NCBI GenBank assembly: GCA_016720835.1
Contig: JADKJW010000005.1
Coordinates: 124,001-188,000 of the forward strand
Source of the DNA: Ignavibacteria bacterium
Lineage (GTDB): Bacteria > Bacteroidota > Ignavibacteria > SZUA-365
DNA length: 64,000 bases
Direction: 5' to 3'
Shown: positions 54,670-64,000 of the stretch, piece by piece
Layout: every line of letters starts with the position of its first letter
How positions within the stretch are numbered: position 1 is the first letter of the stretch
The notes under the pieces: model-generated
Told to the model about the DNA's origin: nothing
The model's database searches: none
The model's input: the letters and a program-made list of their open reading frames with translations, nothing else
Position numbers and translations under genes: made by a program

Positions 54670-55656
54670 TCAGACGAGCAAATCTGCGACGACGGCTTTC
54701 TCGTCGCGGAGTTCCTGCAGCGTCTTCTGGATCTTGTCCTTCGCGAAATCGCTGAGCGGGAGTCCCTGCACGATGGAGTAGCCGCAGTTGCCGTCGCTGG
54801 TCAGAGGGAAGGAGAAGATGAGACCTTCGTCGATTCCGTAGCTGCCGTCGGAGGGAACGGCTGCCGAGAACCAGTCGCCCGCGGGCGTCTTGGTGATATA
54901 GGCCTTCACGTGATCGATCGCGGCGTTGGCGGCGGAGGCGGCGGAGGAAGAACCGCGCGCGCTGATGATGGCCGCGCCGCGCTGCTGGATGACCTTGATG
55001 AAGTCGCCCTGCAGCCATTCCTTGTCGGTGATGGCCTGCGTGAGTGCGGCGCCGTTGATCTTCGCATTGTCCGTGTCGGGGAACTGCGTCGCCGAGTGAT
55101 TGCCCCAGATGGCGACGTTGGTGAGCGCGCCGACGCCGACGCCCGCTTTCTTGGCGAGCTGCGCCTTCGCCCGATTCTCGTCGAGGCGCGTCATGGCGCT
55201 GAACTGGTTCTGCGGGATGCCCTTCGCGTTCATCATCGCGATGAGCGCGTTGGTGTTGCAGGGGTTGCCGACCACCACGACGCGCACGTCGGAGGCCGCC
55301 TTCGCTTCGAGCGCCTTGCCCTGGCCGACGAAGATCGGGCCGTTCTCCTTGATGAGGTCGTTGCGTTCCATGCCCTTGGTGCGGGGTTTCGAACCGATGA
55401 GGAGAGCCCAGTTCACGCCGTCGAAAGCGGTCGCGGCCTGATCGCTGAGGACGATGCCTTCGAGGAGCGGGAACGCGCAATCCTCGAGTTCCATGGCGAC
55501 GCCTTCCAGTGCGCCCATCGCGCCCGGAAGTTCGAGAAGCTGCAGTGTCACTTTGACGTCGGGCCCGAAGACCTGTCCCGAGGCGAGACGGGGGAGGATT
55601 GCGTAACCGATTGCGCCCGCGGCGCCGGTCACTGCGACTTTGACGGATGTTGCCAT
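54670..55656 (-). CDS. mdh: Malate dehydrogenase (cytosolic LDH/MDH type)
   Basis: 328 residues from ATG 55656 with AAGGAG 6 nt upstream. NAD-binding GAAGAIGYAILPRLASGQ, the cytosolic-MDH segment LQLLELPGAMGALEGVAMEL, GSKPRTKGMERNDLI (substrate Arg), VVVVGNPCNTNA and the catalytic His in IWGNHSATQFPD are all intact, as is GRSSAASAANA-like ARGSSSAASAANAAIDH. It interconverts malate and oxaloacetate in the TCA cycle. It is a single-gene unit ending in a strong terminator. Confidence 0.95.
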   Translation of the reverse strand: MATSVKVAVTGAAGAIGYAILPRLASGQVFGPDVKVTLQLLELPGAMGALEGVAMELEDCAFPLLEGIVLSDQAATAFDGVNWALLIGSKPRTKGMERNDLIKENGPIFVGQGKALEAKAASDVRVVVVGNPCNTNALIAMMNAKGIPQNQFSAMTRLDENRAKAQLAKKAGVGVGALTNVAIWGNHSATQFPDTDNAKINGAALTQAITDKEWLQGDFIKVIQQRGAAIISARGSSSAASAANAAIDHVKAYITKTPAGDWFSAAVPSDGSYGIDEGLIFSFPLTSDGNCGYSIVQGLPLSDFAKDKIQKTLQELRDEKAVVADLLV

Positions 55657-55876
55657 GCGATTCTCCTTTTTGGGGGGTGCGTGGGAAAGGTGATGATGGA
55701 TATGCCTGAAAACCTGTCCGCAATGTACGGATTTCAGAGAAAGAGAGAAATGCAGCCACGGAGATTCCAGAAACTGCGCCGGGCGGGGTTGCCGCCACTT
55801 GCGCCTGAGATGCCGGGTGCCAATATTTCGCTCAAGAAAATATTCCGTGCGGGCCGATAACTGAAGGAACCGTTCG

Positions 55877-56380
55877 ATGCGCCTCCCGGTAGTGCTTTTA
55901 CTCCTCCTCGCGTTCGTGTGCATCGCCGCGGGAGGCTGCATGCGCGAAAAGCAGGACACCGAACTCTCCCGGTATGTCACGGAAATTCTGCCTCGCTTGC
56001 GCAGTATCGAACGTGGGGCCCTTGCCGAATATGAAAAGGTTTCCGGCGAGCGCTACGAGGATGACGCGGCGTTGTTCGACGCATTGCGCATTGTGGTCGT
56101 GCCGACGCTGACGGGACTGATTTCTGCTGCAGAAATGGCGCGACCCGAAACGGATGCGCTCCGGCATCTTCATGCAAGCTATGTTGCCGTCCTGGAGAAG
56201 GAACTCTCCGCTTTCCAGCTGTACGTCGTCTCGCTCGATCAGCAGGACGCCGACGGTCAGCAACGCGCGATCGATCAACTTCGCGACGCGAAGGAACTGA
56301 TGGGCGCGTTCGAGCGCCGGCTGAAAGAATTCTGCGCCGAGCGCGGCGTGACGATGCCGCCGTCAGCGCCAGGATCGTAG
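55877..56380 (+). CDS. Small helical lipoprotein of unknown function
   Basis: 167 residues; signal and lipobox LLLLLAFVCIAAGGC. The mature part is helical and acidic (LSRYVTEILPRLRSIERGAL, VVPTLTGLISAAEMARPETD, LEKELSAFQLYVVSLDQQD, LRDAKELMGAFERRLKEFC). It lies divergent from mdh and convergent with sixA, ending 19 nt from it. No family recognised. Confidence 0.65.
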   Translation: MRLPVVLLLLLAFVCIAAGGCMREKQDTELSRYVTEILPRLRSIERGALAEYEKVSGERYEDDAALFDALRIVVVPTLTGLISAAEMARPETDALRHLHASYVAVLEKELSAFQLYVVSLDQQDADGQQRAIDQLRDAKELMGAFERRLKEFCAERGVTMPPSAPGS

Positions 56381-56398
56381 GAAGGGGGAGCTCCGCCT

Positions 56399-56893
56399 CT
56401 ATTCCTCCTTGCGCGGTCTCTCGTGGAGGACGAGCCGGTGCGTGCTCGCCGTCACGAACTGCGCCCAGTCGTCGCACAGGGATTCGACGGCGACCACCGC
56501 GCAGGTGGGCATGGCGATGGATTGCTGCGCGAAATGCGAGGCAACGACGCTGACGGTCGGATTGTGCCCGACCACCATCGCGCAGGAAACGGCGGCATCG
56601 ATGCCGCTGATGATGGCGAACAGGCCGCTCGCGTCGGCGTGGTAGATCTCGCGTGTGGCGATGAGACGCTCGTCCGGAATGCCGAGCGCGCGAGCATAGG
56701 CGTCGGCGGTCGCGCGCGCGCGCGCGGCCGTGCTGGTGAGGATCAGTTCCGGCCGGAAGGATTGGCGCGCGAGGAGCCGTCCCATCCGGGGGGCGTCACG
56801 CTCGCCGCGCGCATTGAGGGGGCGCTCGTGATCCGTGCCGCCGGGGTGATCCCAGCTTGACTTGGCGTGGCGTGCGATGATCAGGGTCTTCAT
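56399..56893 (-). CDS. sixA: Phosphohistidine phosphatase SixA
   Basis: 164 residues of the histidine phosphatase superfamily. Catalytic RHG-type motif IIARHAKSSWDHPG (His9), ERPLNARGERDAPRMGRLL, LTSTAARARATADAYA and the second His in VVGHNPTVS are present. SixA removes phosphate from His on phosphotransfer domains or PTS components. It stands alone, convergent with the lipoprotein gene. Confidence 0.92.
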   Translation of the reverse strand: MKTLIIARHAKSSWDHPGGTDHERPLNARGERDAPRMGRLLARQSFRPELILTSTAARARATADAYARALGIPDERLIATREIYHADASGLFAIISGIDAAVSCAMVVGHNPTVSVVASHFAQQSIAMPTCAVVAVESLCDDWAQFVTASTHRLVLHERPRKEE

Positions 56894-57128
56894 GTGTGTG
56901 CGGGGGGATGCGGGGGGATGCGGAATGACGGGGAGCGCCTACGGAAGAAGCGGCGCGTTGTTGCGCTCAATGTAAAAAATATTGCGGGATTCCCCGCGCG
57001 GAAATGCTGTTACCTTTCCCGCGCATCGGTGTCTTGGAACTATACAACGATTCCGGGCGGAAGAACACACGCGCGCCGGAAATTGCACACGACTTCAGTC
57101 ATTCATCACCGATCGGTCCGGAGGAGTC

Positions 57129-60086
57129 ATGCTGACCAGAGCATGGTGGAGCGCTATTCTTTGCATCATTCTCGCGCTGCCGCTCGCCGCGCAGACGGGA
57201 AAAATCGCCGGCCGCATCACCGACCAGGAAACGGGCGAGCCGCTGATGCTCGTCAATGTCGTGATCGCGGGCACGTCGCGCGGCGCGGCGACGAACGACA
57301 AGGGCGAGTACGTGATTCTCGATGTTCCCGTCGGGAAGGTCACGCTCGTCGCCAGCATTCTCAGCCATCAGAAAATGACCGTGCGCGACATCCTCGTCAA
57401 GAGCGGCGAGACGAGCGTGCGGGACTTCTCGCTGACGCAGGGCACGTCGACCACGCTGAAGGAAGTCGTCATCGAATGGCAGCGCCCGCTCGTCGACGTC
57501 CAGTCGACCAACTCGAAGGAGACGCTGACGATGGACGACATCGAGAACATGCCCGTGCGCAGCGTCGAGGGGCTCATCGGCCTCCAGGCCGGCGTGGTCT
57601 CCACGGGCGGGGGACTCAGCGTGCGCGGCGGCAGGCCCGACGAAACCGGGTACATCGTGGACGGCATCACGGTGAACAATCCCCTCTTCGGCGGGCGCTC
57701 GCTCTCGTTGATCACGAACGCCATCGCGGAAATGAATCTCCAGTCCGGCGGATACTCGGCGGAATTCGGAGGCGCAAATGCGGGGATCGCCGGCGCGACC
57801 ACGCGCAGCGGCGGTTCCGTGCTGCGCGTCGAGGCGGAAACCTACACGGATCATTGGGCGGAGCCGGGCAACAAGACGCTCGGCACATACAGCACGGGCA
57901 GCAGCGTGCACATCGTGACGGTGGGCGGGCCGGTGTACGGGCCCGTGAAATTTTTCGTCGCCGGACAGAACGCGTTCTCGCGCACTCCCGCGTCGGGCTT
58001 CCAGTACGCGTACAATCTGACGGACGTCTTCGATCCGCTGCTTCGCGGAACCGCCGCGCATGCGCTGCTCACTCCCGAGGAGCAGGCGAAGACGGGGATC
58101 TTCGATCCGCAGCAGGGTTCCGCCGCGAAGAAAATCGATTACCGTTTCCCCGGCGGCATGCTGTTGAATGCGGCGAGCGAATCCTGGACGGGGAACGGCA
58201 ATCTCACCGCGGACCTCGGCACCGTGCGCCTGCGCCTTGGCGGGTCGTACGCGCGCGGGTCGGGCCGCGGGGGCGCGGGACTCACCACCAAGGAGGACGA
58301 GCGCCGGGCCGGCATCTCCGAGAGCGAGGATTACAGCGTCACGATGAAGGGCACGCATTTCCTGAGCAAATCAACCTTCTACGAACTCTATCTCGGCTAT
58401 CTCGGAAATTTCGGCGTGTCGATGGACAACGATCACCGGCATAACATCTACGCCTACGGCGACTCCATCGCGAACGCGCAGTACGGCTACACGTTCCGCG
58501 GGGACGGCATCCCGCAGCTGCCGACCACGATGTTCGGCGCGTCGTTCGTCCCGTTCGGCTACCCGCTCGCGGGGTACGCAAAATCGAGCTTCACGTCCAT
58601 CCAGGCGAAATTGAACATGGTGCATCAGATCGGACGCACGCATGAAATCAAGACCGGCGGCGAGGTGATGCAGTACCGCATCCGTTCGTTCGGCATCGAC
58701 GCCTTCGGCCTCAAGCAGTTCCTGCGCGAGAATCCGGACGCGACCGCCCTCGAAATCGCCGGGAGTTCGGGCACGAACTACTACGGCTACGACATGTACG
58801 GCAAGCCGGTGGACAGCGGTCCCGACGGCCCGAAGACGCCCGTGTTCGCGGCGTTCTACGCGCTCGACAAAATCGAACTGCAGGACCTCGTGATCAACGT
58901 CGGCATCCGCTACGATTACATCAACACCAACGCGAAGGAATTTGTCGATCCGCACAACATCCACTTCACGCCGGAAGGACTCATCGACCAGTCGCCGTCG
59001 AACCTCCGCGACGTCACCGCGTCGCAGACCATCAGCCCGCGTCTCGGCTTCTCCTTCCCGGTGACGGACAAGACGGTGTTCTACGCCCAGTACGGGAAAT
59101 TCGTGCAGCAATCCCGCCTCCGCGACGTGTATCTCGGCAACGCCGTGATATCGAGCAACATCAAGGGCGGATACGCCGTGTCGAGCCCCGTGGGCTTCGG
59201 GCTGCGTCCCGAGCGCACGACGCAGTACGACTTCGGCTTCCGCCAGCAGATCGGCGAGAACTTCGCGTTCGATATCGGCGCGTACTACCGCGACATCCGC
59301 GATCTCATCCAGCAGCGGCAGGTCACGGCGTCGCCCGGAGCGGAGCACCCGGCATACTACGCGTGGGTCAACGGCGATTTCGCGACAACGTCCGGCGTGT
59401 CGCTCAAGATGGATCTCCGCCGCGTGGAGCGCGTGCAGCTCTCCATCGACTACACGTACTCCGATGCCCGCGGCACGGGCTCCAGCCCGTCCTCCGCGTT
59501 CCGCGCCCTCTGGCTCACCACCACGGAGACGCCCTTTCTCCCGAAATATCCGATGCTTCTGGATTTCGACGTGAAGCACAAGGGCTCGCTGAATTTCGAT
59601 TACCGTTTCGGCGGCAACGACGGCCCCGACATCTTCGGCGTCAAGGCGCTCGAGCGGATGGGCGCGAATCTGCTGTTCACCTTCAACAGCGGCCGGCCGT
59701 ACACCCGCGTCAGCGAATTCAGCTTCGGCGACCGGCGCACGCCGGTGGAGGCGATCAATTCGTCGCGCACCCCGTGGGTGTTCCAGCTCGACGGCCGCAT
59801 CGACAAGACGGTCGAGATCGGTCCGTTCAATCTGAACGTGTACGTCTGGGTCATCAACGTGCTGAACATCAAGAACATCACGGGCCTGTACGCCACCTCC
59901 GGCGGTGCGAACGACAACGGCTTCCTCGCCACGGACGAGGGGCGGAACCGCATCGCGAACTATGCGGCGTACGACGACGTGTTCGGAGAACTCTACAAGG
60001 AGTTCTACCGCCAGTCCGTCCTGATGAACGCGAACGTTTACGGCGCCCCGCGGCGCATCTATCTGGGTTTGCGCGTGAACTTCTGA
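57129..60086 (+). CDS. TonB-dependent outer membrane receptor with carboxypeptidase-regulatory-like N-terminus
   Basis: 985 residues, GGAGGAG directly before the ATG; signal peptide MLTRAWWSAILCIILALPLAA. The N-terminal domain (QTGKIAGRITDQETGEPLML... NDKGEYVILDVP) is a CarboxypepD_reg-like fold. The plug follows (MPVRSVEGLIGLQAGVVSTG, LSVRGGRPDETGYIVDGITV, MNLQSGGYSAEFGGANAG), then a 22-strand-type barrel ending GLRVNF with terminal Phe. The energised receptor could import a nutrient or serve in surface assembly. It is the first of three same-strand genes with the large T9SS-tailed protein (64 nt) and a PorV-like protein, a set reminiscent of Bacteroidota export/uptake clusters. The longer frame to 56982 adds a non-hydrophobic leader. 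Confidence 0.93.
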   Translation: MLTRAWWSAILCIILALPLAAQTGKIAGRITDQETGEPLMLVNVVIAGTSRGAATNDKGEYVILDVPVGKVTLVASILSHQKMTVRDILVKSGETSVRDFSLTQGTSTTLKEVVIEWQRPLVDVQSTNSKETLTMDDIENMPVRSVEGLIGLQAGVVSTGGGLSVRGGRPDETGYIVDGITVNNPLFGGRSLSLITNAIAEMNLQSGGYSAEFGGANAGIAGATTRSGGSVLRVEAETYTDHWAEPGNKTLGTYSTGSSVHIVTVGGPVYGPVKFFVAGQNAFSRTPASGFQYAYNLTDVFDPLLRGTAAHALLTPEEQAKTGIFDPQQGSAAKKIDYRFPGGMLLNAASESWTGNGNLTADLGTVRLRLGGSYARGSGRGGAGLTTKEDERRAGISESEDYSVTMKGTHFLSKSTFYELYLGYLGNFGVSMDNDHRHNIYAYGDSIANAQYGYTFRGDGIPQLPTTMFGASFVPFGYPLAGYAKSSFTSIQAKLNMVHQIGRTHEIKTGGEVMQYRIRSFGIDAFGLKQFLRENPDATALEIAGSSGTNYYGYDMYGKPVDSGPDGPKTPVFAAFYALDKIELQDLVINVGIRYDYINTNAKEFVDPHNIHFTPEGLIDQSPSNLRDVTASQTISPRLGFSFPVTDKTVFYAQYGKFVQQSRLRDVYLGNAVISSNIKGGYAVSSPVGFGLRPERTTQYDFGFRQQIGENFAFDIGAYYRDIRDLIQQRQVTASPGAEHPAYYAWVNGDFATTSGVSLKMDLRRVERVQLSIDYTYSDARGTGSSPSSAFRALWLTTTETPFLPKYPMLLDFDVKHKGSLNFDYRFGGNDGPDIFGVKALERMGANLLFTFNSGRPYTRVSEFSFGDRRTPVEAINSSRTPWVFQLDGRIDKTVEIGPFNLNVYVWVINVLNIKNITGLYATSGGANDNGFLATDEGRNRIANYAAYDDVFGELYKEFYRQSVLMNANVYGAPRRIYLGLRVNF

Positions 60087-60150
60087 CCGCGCGCACGTCC
60101 GCTGAACACGAAATCATCATCACCTCGCCGTCCATACTCGGAGAACGGAA

Positions 60151-63100
60151 ATGAAGACGATACAACGAAGCGCCTGGGTGTTGCTGTTCGCCGTGCTGCT
60201 GCCGGTCGTGCAGACACGCGCGGAGAATCCCACGGAGGATCCCAAAGCGAAATCCGCCCTCGCGAAAACCGCGTCGAACGACCTGTGGGATTTCATCTCG
60301 GTCAATTCCATGCTCATGTGGATGTCCAACAACGGCAAGATGGCGCACAACCCCCTGTCGGATCAGAGCGGGCTCGAATGGCCGAAGCGCAGCGCAAAGT
60401 ACGTCATCTTCACGGACGGCATCGTGTGGGGCGGCAAAGTGCAGGGGCAGAAGCGCGTCGGCGGCGCCACCTACAATGCCGGCCTGCAGGCGGGCCCGAT
60501 CAGGCCGGACGGAAGCGCGGCGGACGTCAGCGATCCGCGCTACCGCATCTACAAAATCCGCAAGGTGGACAACCTCTCCTTTCAGCTCATGACCGCGGCG
60601 GAGCAGGAACGATTGCGCAAGGATTTCATGGAATGGCCCGCGGGGCCGTATCCGCAGGGCTCGGGCGCTCCATGGGTCGACAGGAACAACAACGGGATCT
60701 ACGAGCCGAACTTCGATGACTGGCTGCTCAACGGCGCGACCACGGCCTCCGACATCCCCTATTTGCCGGGCGACGAAACCGTCTGGTTCGTGTCGAACGA
60801 TCTTGACAGGGCGCGCACGCAAAACCTGTACGGTTCCGTGCCGATCGGCCTCGAGCTGCACACCCTCGTGTGGGCGTACGACCGCGTCGGCCCCCTCTCG
60901 AACATCATTTTCACGAAATACACCATCATCAACAAGGGGACGGACGATCTCACCGAGGCCTATTTCTCGAAGTGGTCCGATCCCGATCTCGGCGACGCCT
61001 GGGACGACTTCGTCGGCATCGACTCCACCCTGAGTCTCGGGTACGTCTACAACGGTCTCGCGCAGGACGAAACCTACGGCGTGCCTCCCGCGGCCGGATA
61101 CGATTTCTTCCAGGGCCCGATCGTTCCCAGTCCCGGCGACAAGGCGCATTACAATTTCGGCATGAAGGACGGGTACAAAAACCTGCCTGTCTCCACGTTC
61201 GCATTTTACATCAACGGCAGTTCCATCTATAACGATCCGGATTTGAAGCAGCCGTCCGGCACGGAACAGATGTACAATTACATGCAGGGCAAGCTGTGGA
61301 ACGGCGCGTCCTTCATCGATCCCACGAGCGGTTCCACCGTGAAGATCGCGCTCGCGGGCGATCCGATCACGCGGCAGGGCTGGGTGGACGGCATCGTCTC
61401 CACGCCGGGCGACAGGCGCATCCTCATGACCGCGGGTCCCTTCACGCTCGCGCGAGGCGACACGCAGGAGGTGGTGGTATCCACCATCGTCGGCAGGGGA
61501 TCGGACCGCCTGAACAGCATCAAAGTGTTGAAGTATTTCGACAAGTACGCGCAGAGCGCCTTCGACAACAACTTCAACCTCGCCACCGCGCCGCCCTCGC
61601 CGAATGTGACCGTGTCGAAGCTCCCGAACCGGCTGGTGCTCTCCTGGGGCGATCCGGAGGCCGCGAAACGCGTCGAGACCTTCACCGACAGAGGCTACGC
61701 GTTTCAGGGCTACAACGTCTATCAGCTGCCCAGCAGGGGGTCGACATTGGCGGACGCCGTGCGTCTCGGGACCTACGATATCTCCGACGGCACGGCGGTG
61801 ATCTTCGATGAATTCCTCGATGAGAAAAGCGGCATCGTCCTCGAACTCCCGGCGCAGTACGGCACGGACGAGGGCATCCGTCGCTCCATCGAGCTCACGA
61901 AGGACGCGCTCGTCGACCGGCCGCTCGTGAACAATCAGGATTACTTCTACGCCGTCACCGCCTACTCGTACAATCCGGATCCGGACATCACGCCGCGGCA
62001 GCTGGAATCGTCGCCGATCATCATCGCGGCCCGGCCGCAGACCGCCGATCCGGGCGCGCGCGCCGGCGAGCCGTTCAGGAACCTCATCACGCCGGTCCAT
62101 TCCGCCGGAGCAGCCAGAGGGTACGTCAATGTGGAAGTGGCGGATCCCTTCGCATTGACCGGCGACACCTACGAAGTCTCATTCTCCACTTCGGGCACAT
62201 TCCGGGCGACCTACGATCACTTCCTCGACGGCACGAGTCCGGTGGACACGCTGGATCTGCCGAAATACGACCGGTGGAATCTGCGCAACCTGACGACAGG
62301 CAAGACGATCATCGAGGGTGCCAGGGGATTCAACGGACTGCGGACGGACTTCTACGTGCTTGACGGCTTCCGCATCGGCATCACCGGAACGGGCACGTAC
62401 ACGCAGTTCGATCAGCGCGCGAAGGAGCCGTACGATCCGCACTGGAACCATGCGGAGATCCTGAACCGCGAATGGAGCGGCGGTCCGGAAGTGTTCGTTC
62501 CATATCAGAAGAGCGCCACCGACAGCGGCCGCTGGTGGGAATTCGGCTACGTCGGCGAATACGGCAGCGCGCTGAAAGGCTATGCGATCGACCGCGTCGT
62601 CGAGATCCGTTTCGACTCCACGAAGAAACAGAAGGGGTACATGTTCCTCCGCGGTGTCAATCCCAATTTCGGCTATCAGGGCTACTTCGAATCCCCGATA
62701 CAGGTCTGGGATGTGACCGACGCCGATCCGTCGAAACACCGGCAGCTGGCGTACGCGTGGATCGAGCAGTTCGGGCGCGCGGCCAACAACCGCAGCTGGA
62801 TGCCGACCGCGGACCCCGCGGACCGCGAGCAGCTGTTCATCCTCGACGAAACCTACAGCGACACGCCGAACCCGCAATGGGCCAACGCGGCGGTGCGCAT
62901 CTCGACGGAAGCGAAGAACATGCCCATCCTCTACGCCGCGTGGTATCTGCTGAAACCGGATTACGCGGGGCAGCGCTTTCCCATGCGCACCGGATCGGTA
63001 TGGCGGATCACGCCCAAGGTGGCCTTCGGGCCGCAGGACCGGTACACGTTCTCGACCATTCCGTCGACGTACTCGAGGGAGATCGCGAAGAAGGACATCA

Positions 63101-63414
63101 CGCAGGTGAAGGTGTTCCCGAATCCGTACTACGGGGCGAATGCGCGCGAGCAGAACAAGTACCAGCGCTTCGTCACGTTCAACCATCTGCCTGCCCGGGC
63201 GAATTTCCGCGTGTACACGCTTTCGGGCGTGCTCGTGCGCGCGTTCACGAAGAACGACCCGTCGCAGTACGCGACCTGGGATCTCTCGAACGAGAACGGT
63301 CTGCCCGTCGCGAGCGGCCTGTACTACATTCATGTCGACATGCCGGATCTGGGCGTCGAGAAGATTCTGCGCCTCTCCGTGGTCATGGAAACGCAATTCC
63401 TTGACCGCATCTAA
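60151..63414 (+). CDS. Very large secreted protein with C-terminal T9SS-like domain
   Basis: 1087 residues with signal peptide MKTIQRSAWVLLFAVLLPVVQTRA. The body contains segments repeated in many FCB genomes: VWGGKVQGQKRVGGATYNAG, YRIYKIRKVD, VDRNNNGIYEPNFDDW (Asp-rich, calcium-type), YPGDETVWF-like LPGDETVWFVSNDLD, VWAYDRVGPLSNIIFTKYTI, WSDPDLGDAWDDFVGIDSTL and LPNRLVLSWGDPEA (fibronectin-like). The tail is VKVFPNPYYGANAREQNKYQ, VYTLSGVLVRAF and SGLYYIHVDMPD, a T9SS sorting domain. Function unknown; probably a cell-surface structural or binding protein. It sits between a TonB receptor and a PorV-like gene. Confidence 0.8.
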   Translation: MKTIQRSAWVLLFAVLLPVVQTRAENPTEDPKAKSALAKTASNDLWDFISVNSMLMWMSNNGKMAHNPLSDQSGLEWPKRSAKYVIFTDGIVWGGKVQGQKRVGGATYNAGLQAGPIRPDGSAADVSDPRYRIYKIRKVDNLSFQLMTAAEQERLRKDFMEWPAGPYPQGSGAPWVDRNNNGIYEPNFDDWLLNGATTASDIPYLPGDETVWFVSNDLDRARTQNLYGSVPIGLELHTLVWAYDRVGPLSNIIFTKYTIINKGTDDLTEAYFSKWSDPDLGDAWDDFVGIDSTLSLGYVYNGLAQDETYGVPPAAGYDFFQGPIVPSPGDKAHYNFGMKDGYKNLPVSTFAFYINGSSIYNDPDLKQPSGTEQMYNYMQGKLWNGASFIDPTSGSTVKIALAGDPITRQGWVDGIVSTPGDRRILMTAGPFTLARGDTQEVVVSTIVGRGSDRLNSIKVLKYFDKYAQSAFDNNFNLATAPPSPNVTVSKLPNRLVLSWGDPEAAKRVETFTDRGYAFQGYNVYQLPSRGSTLADAVRLGTYDISDGTAVIFDEFLDEKSGIVLELPAQYGTDEGIRRSIELTKDALVDRPLVNNQDYFYAVTAYSYNPDPDITPRQLESSPIIIAARPQTADPGARAGEPFRNLITPVHSAGAARGYVNVEVADPFALTGDTYEVSFSTSGTFRATYDHFLDGTSPVDTLDLPKYDRWNLRNLTTGKTIIEGARGFNGLRTDFYVLDGFRIGITGTGTYTQFDQRAKEPYDPHWNHAEILNREWSGGPEVFVPYQKSATDSGRWWEFGYVGEYGSALKGYAIDRVVEIRFDSTKKQKGYMFLRGVNPNFGYQGYFESPIQVWDVTDADPSKHRQLAYAWIEQFGRAANNRSWMPTADPADREQLFILDETYSDTPNPQWANAAVRISTEAKNMPILYAAWYLLKPDYAGQRFPMRTGSVWRITPKVAFGPQDRYTFSTIPSTYSREIAKKDITQVKVFPNPYYGANAREQNKYQRFVTFNHLPARANFRVYTLSGVLVRAFTKNDPSQYATWDLSNENGLPVASGLYYIHVDMPDLGVEKILRLSVVMETQFLDRI

Positions 63415-63429
63415 CCGAAGGAGGCACCC

Positions 63430-64000
63430 ATGAACCGCATCGTCAGACACGATCTCGACATCCGGAGGACCGTCATGAATACCGAATCACGCACCGGGCG
63501 CACCGACAGGATACCCTTCGTTTCACCGCTCCTCGTTCACGCCGTCCCCGCCGTGTTCGTCCTGCTGCTGCTCGCCGCGGCGTGCGCCGTCGCGGGGGGA
63601 GGCGACCGCAAGGGCACGGCCGCCGCCGACCAGCTGCTCGTGCCGGTCGGGGCGCGCGGCATCGCCCTCGGCAGTTCCTGCGTCGCCGGCATCAGCGGAG
63701 TCAACGCGCTCTATTACAATCCCGCGGGGCTCGCGGCCACACCGCATTCGGTGGACGCCATGTTCTCGCAGACCTCGTCGTTCGACAACGACGGCATCAG
63801 CACCGCCGCGATCGGCGTGCGCTTCGAGGGCTTCGGACACATCGGCCTGTCGATCAAGGCCTTCTCCTTCGCGGACATTCCGTACACCGACGAGCGGAAT
63901 CCGGACGGCAGCGGCGCGGTGTACTCTCCGACCTTCGTTTCGGTCGGCATCACCTATGCGCGCGCCCTCACCGACCGCATCCGCGCCGGTCTGACGACAC
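63430..64000 (+). CDS. PorV/UPF0164-like outer membrane protein, 3' end beyond window
   Basis: Open from ATG 63430 (AAGGAGG 5 nt upstream) to the window end, 190 codons. A second in-frame ATG at 63475 also has GGAGG 6 nt upstream, so either may be used. A long leader ends in a hydrophobic segment (HAVPAVFVLLLLAAACAVAG), then AADQLLVPVGARGIALGSSC and GVNALYYNPAGLA, the hallmark of PorV/UPF0164 barrels, then strands MFSQTSSFDNDGISTAAIGV and IGLSIKAFSFADIPYTDERN. PorV proteins shuttle T9SS cargo to the attachment complex. This gene directly follows a T9SS-tailed protein (gap 15 nt). Confidence 0.85.
   Translation, partial: MNRIVRHDLDIRRTVMNTESRTGRTDRIPFVSPLLVHAVPAVFVLLLLAAACAVAGGGDRKGTAAADQLLVPVGARGIALGSSCVAGISGVNALYYNPAGLAATPHSVDAMFSQTSSFDNDGISTAAIGVRFEGFGHIGLSIKAFSFADIPYTDERNPDGSGAVYSPTFVSVGITYARALTDRIRAGLTT

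Noticed and set aside
34961..57017. Bacteroidota-type -7 elements (TAnnTTTG-like: TAGATTTG 34961, TACATTGG near 46308, TACCTTTC near 57012)
   Set aside because: No matching -33 TTG element at the right distance, so they were not called as promoters.

Overview
The window is GC-rich bacterial chromosome. At least seven predicted secreted proteins end in a Type IX secretion (T9SS) type A sorting domain (a YPNP or FPNP core, then a short beta domain ending in a basic or hydrophobic tail). Two PorV/UPF0164-like outer-membrane proteins and a TonB-dependent receptor with a carboxypeptidase-regulatory-like N-terminus are also present. T9SS is largely confined to the Bacteroidota/Chlorobiota (FCB) group, so the source is probably a GC-rich member of that group, for example a Kapabacteria, Ignavibacteria or Rhodothermota relative. 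The finer placement is inference.

Layout. 1-11 kb: 5' truncated RlmD-type rRNA methyltransferase, a small lipoprotein, a frameshifted Asp-box (BNR) T9SS cargo gene, an ECF sigma/anti-sigma pair, an SPFH-NfeD membrane pair and an M16 double-domain protease. 11.5-18.5 kb: seven-gene minus-strand efflux operon (TetR, TolC, HlyD, two ABC ATPases, two ABC-2 permeases) with a TetR-type operator, bracketed by inverted dispersed repeats. 18.9-26.5 kb: the most interesting locus, a minus-strand array of two degenerate GcvH-like proteins, a four-cluster ferredoxin-like protein, a HybB/NrfD-type membrane subunit, a histidine kinase with two periplasmic haem c motifs, a sigma-54 response regulator and an archaemetzincin-like protease. 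It is preceded by a well-matched sigma-54 promoter and upstream dyads. 26.5-31.2 kb: SAM methyltransferase, repeat-rich intergenic DNA, then a Dcm-type methyltransferase / MvaI-BcnI-type nuclease (two frameshifts) / Vsr cluster. 31.4-42.5 kb: sortilin-like BNR protein, class I fructose-1,6-bisphosphatase, S9 peptidase, DUF2959-like lipoprotein, outer-membrane protein and two paralogous Cys-containing T9SS cargos. 42.6-46.2 kb: four-gene lower meta-cleavage operon. 46.4-52.8 kb: secreted glycoside-hydrolase-like proteins, HicBA toxin-antitoxin and a secreted esterase. 53-57 kb: LuxR-type regulator, small barrel protein, malate dehydrogenase, lipoprotein and SixA phosphatase. 57.1-64 kb: TonB receptor, a very large T9SS-tailed secreted protein and a PorV-like protein cut by the window end.

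How it fits together. The gene content suggests an organism that exports polymer-acting and surface proteins through T9SS, runs gluconeogenesis and the TCA cycle, and carries a haem-sensing two-component system that probably drives a membrane quinone/Fe-S electron-transfer module through sigma-54. Intergenic DNA is unusual. It holds several short tandem arrays with mostly 7-8 bp units and strongly palindromic dispersed repeats. Three frame disruptions (one in the BNR gene, two in the nuclease) are each of the single-base type, so sequencing error cannot be excluded. I saw no rRNA, tRNA, CRISPR array, transposase or phage gene.
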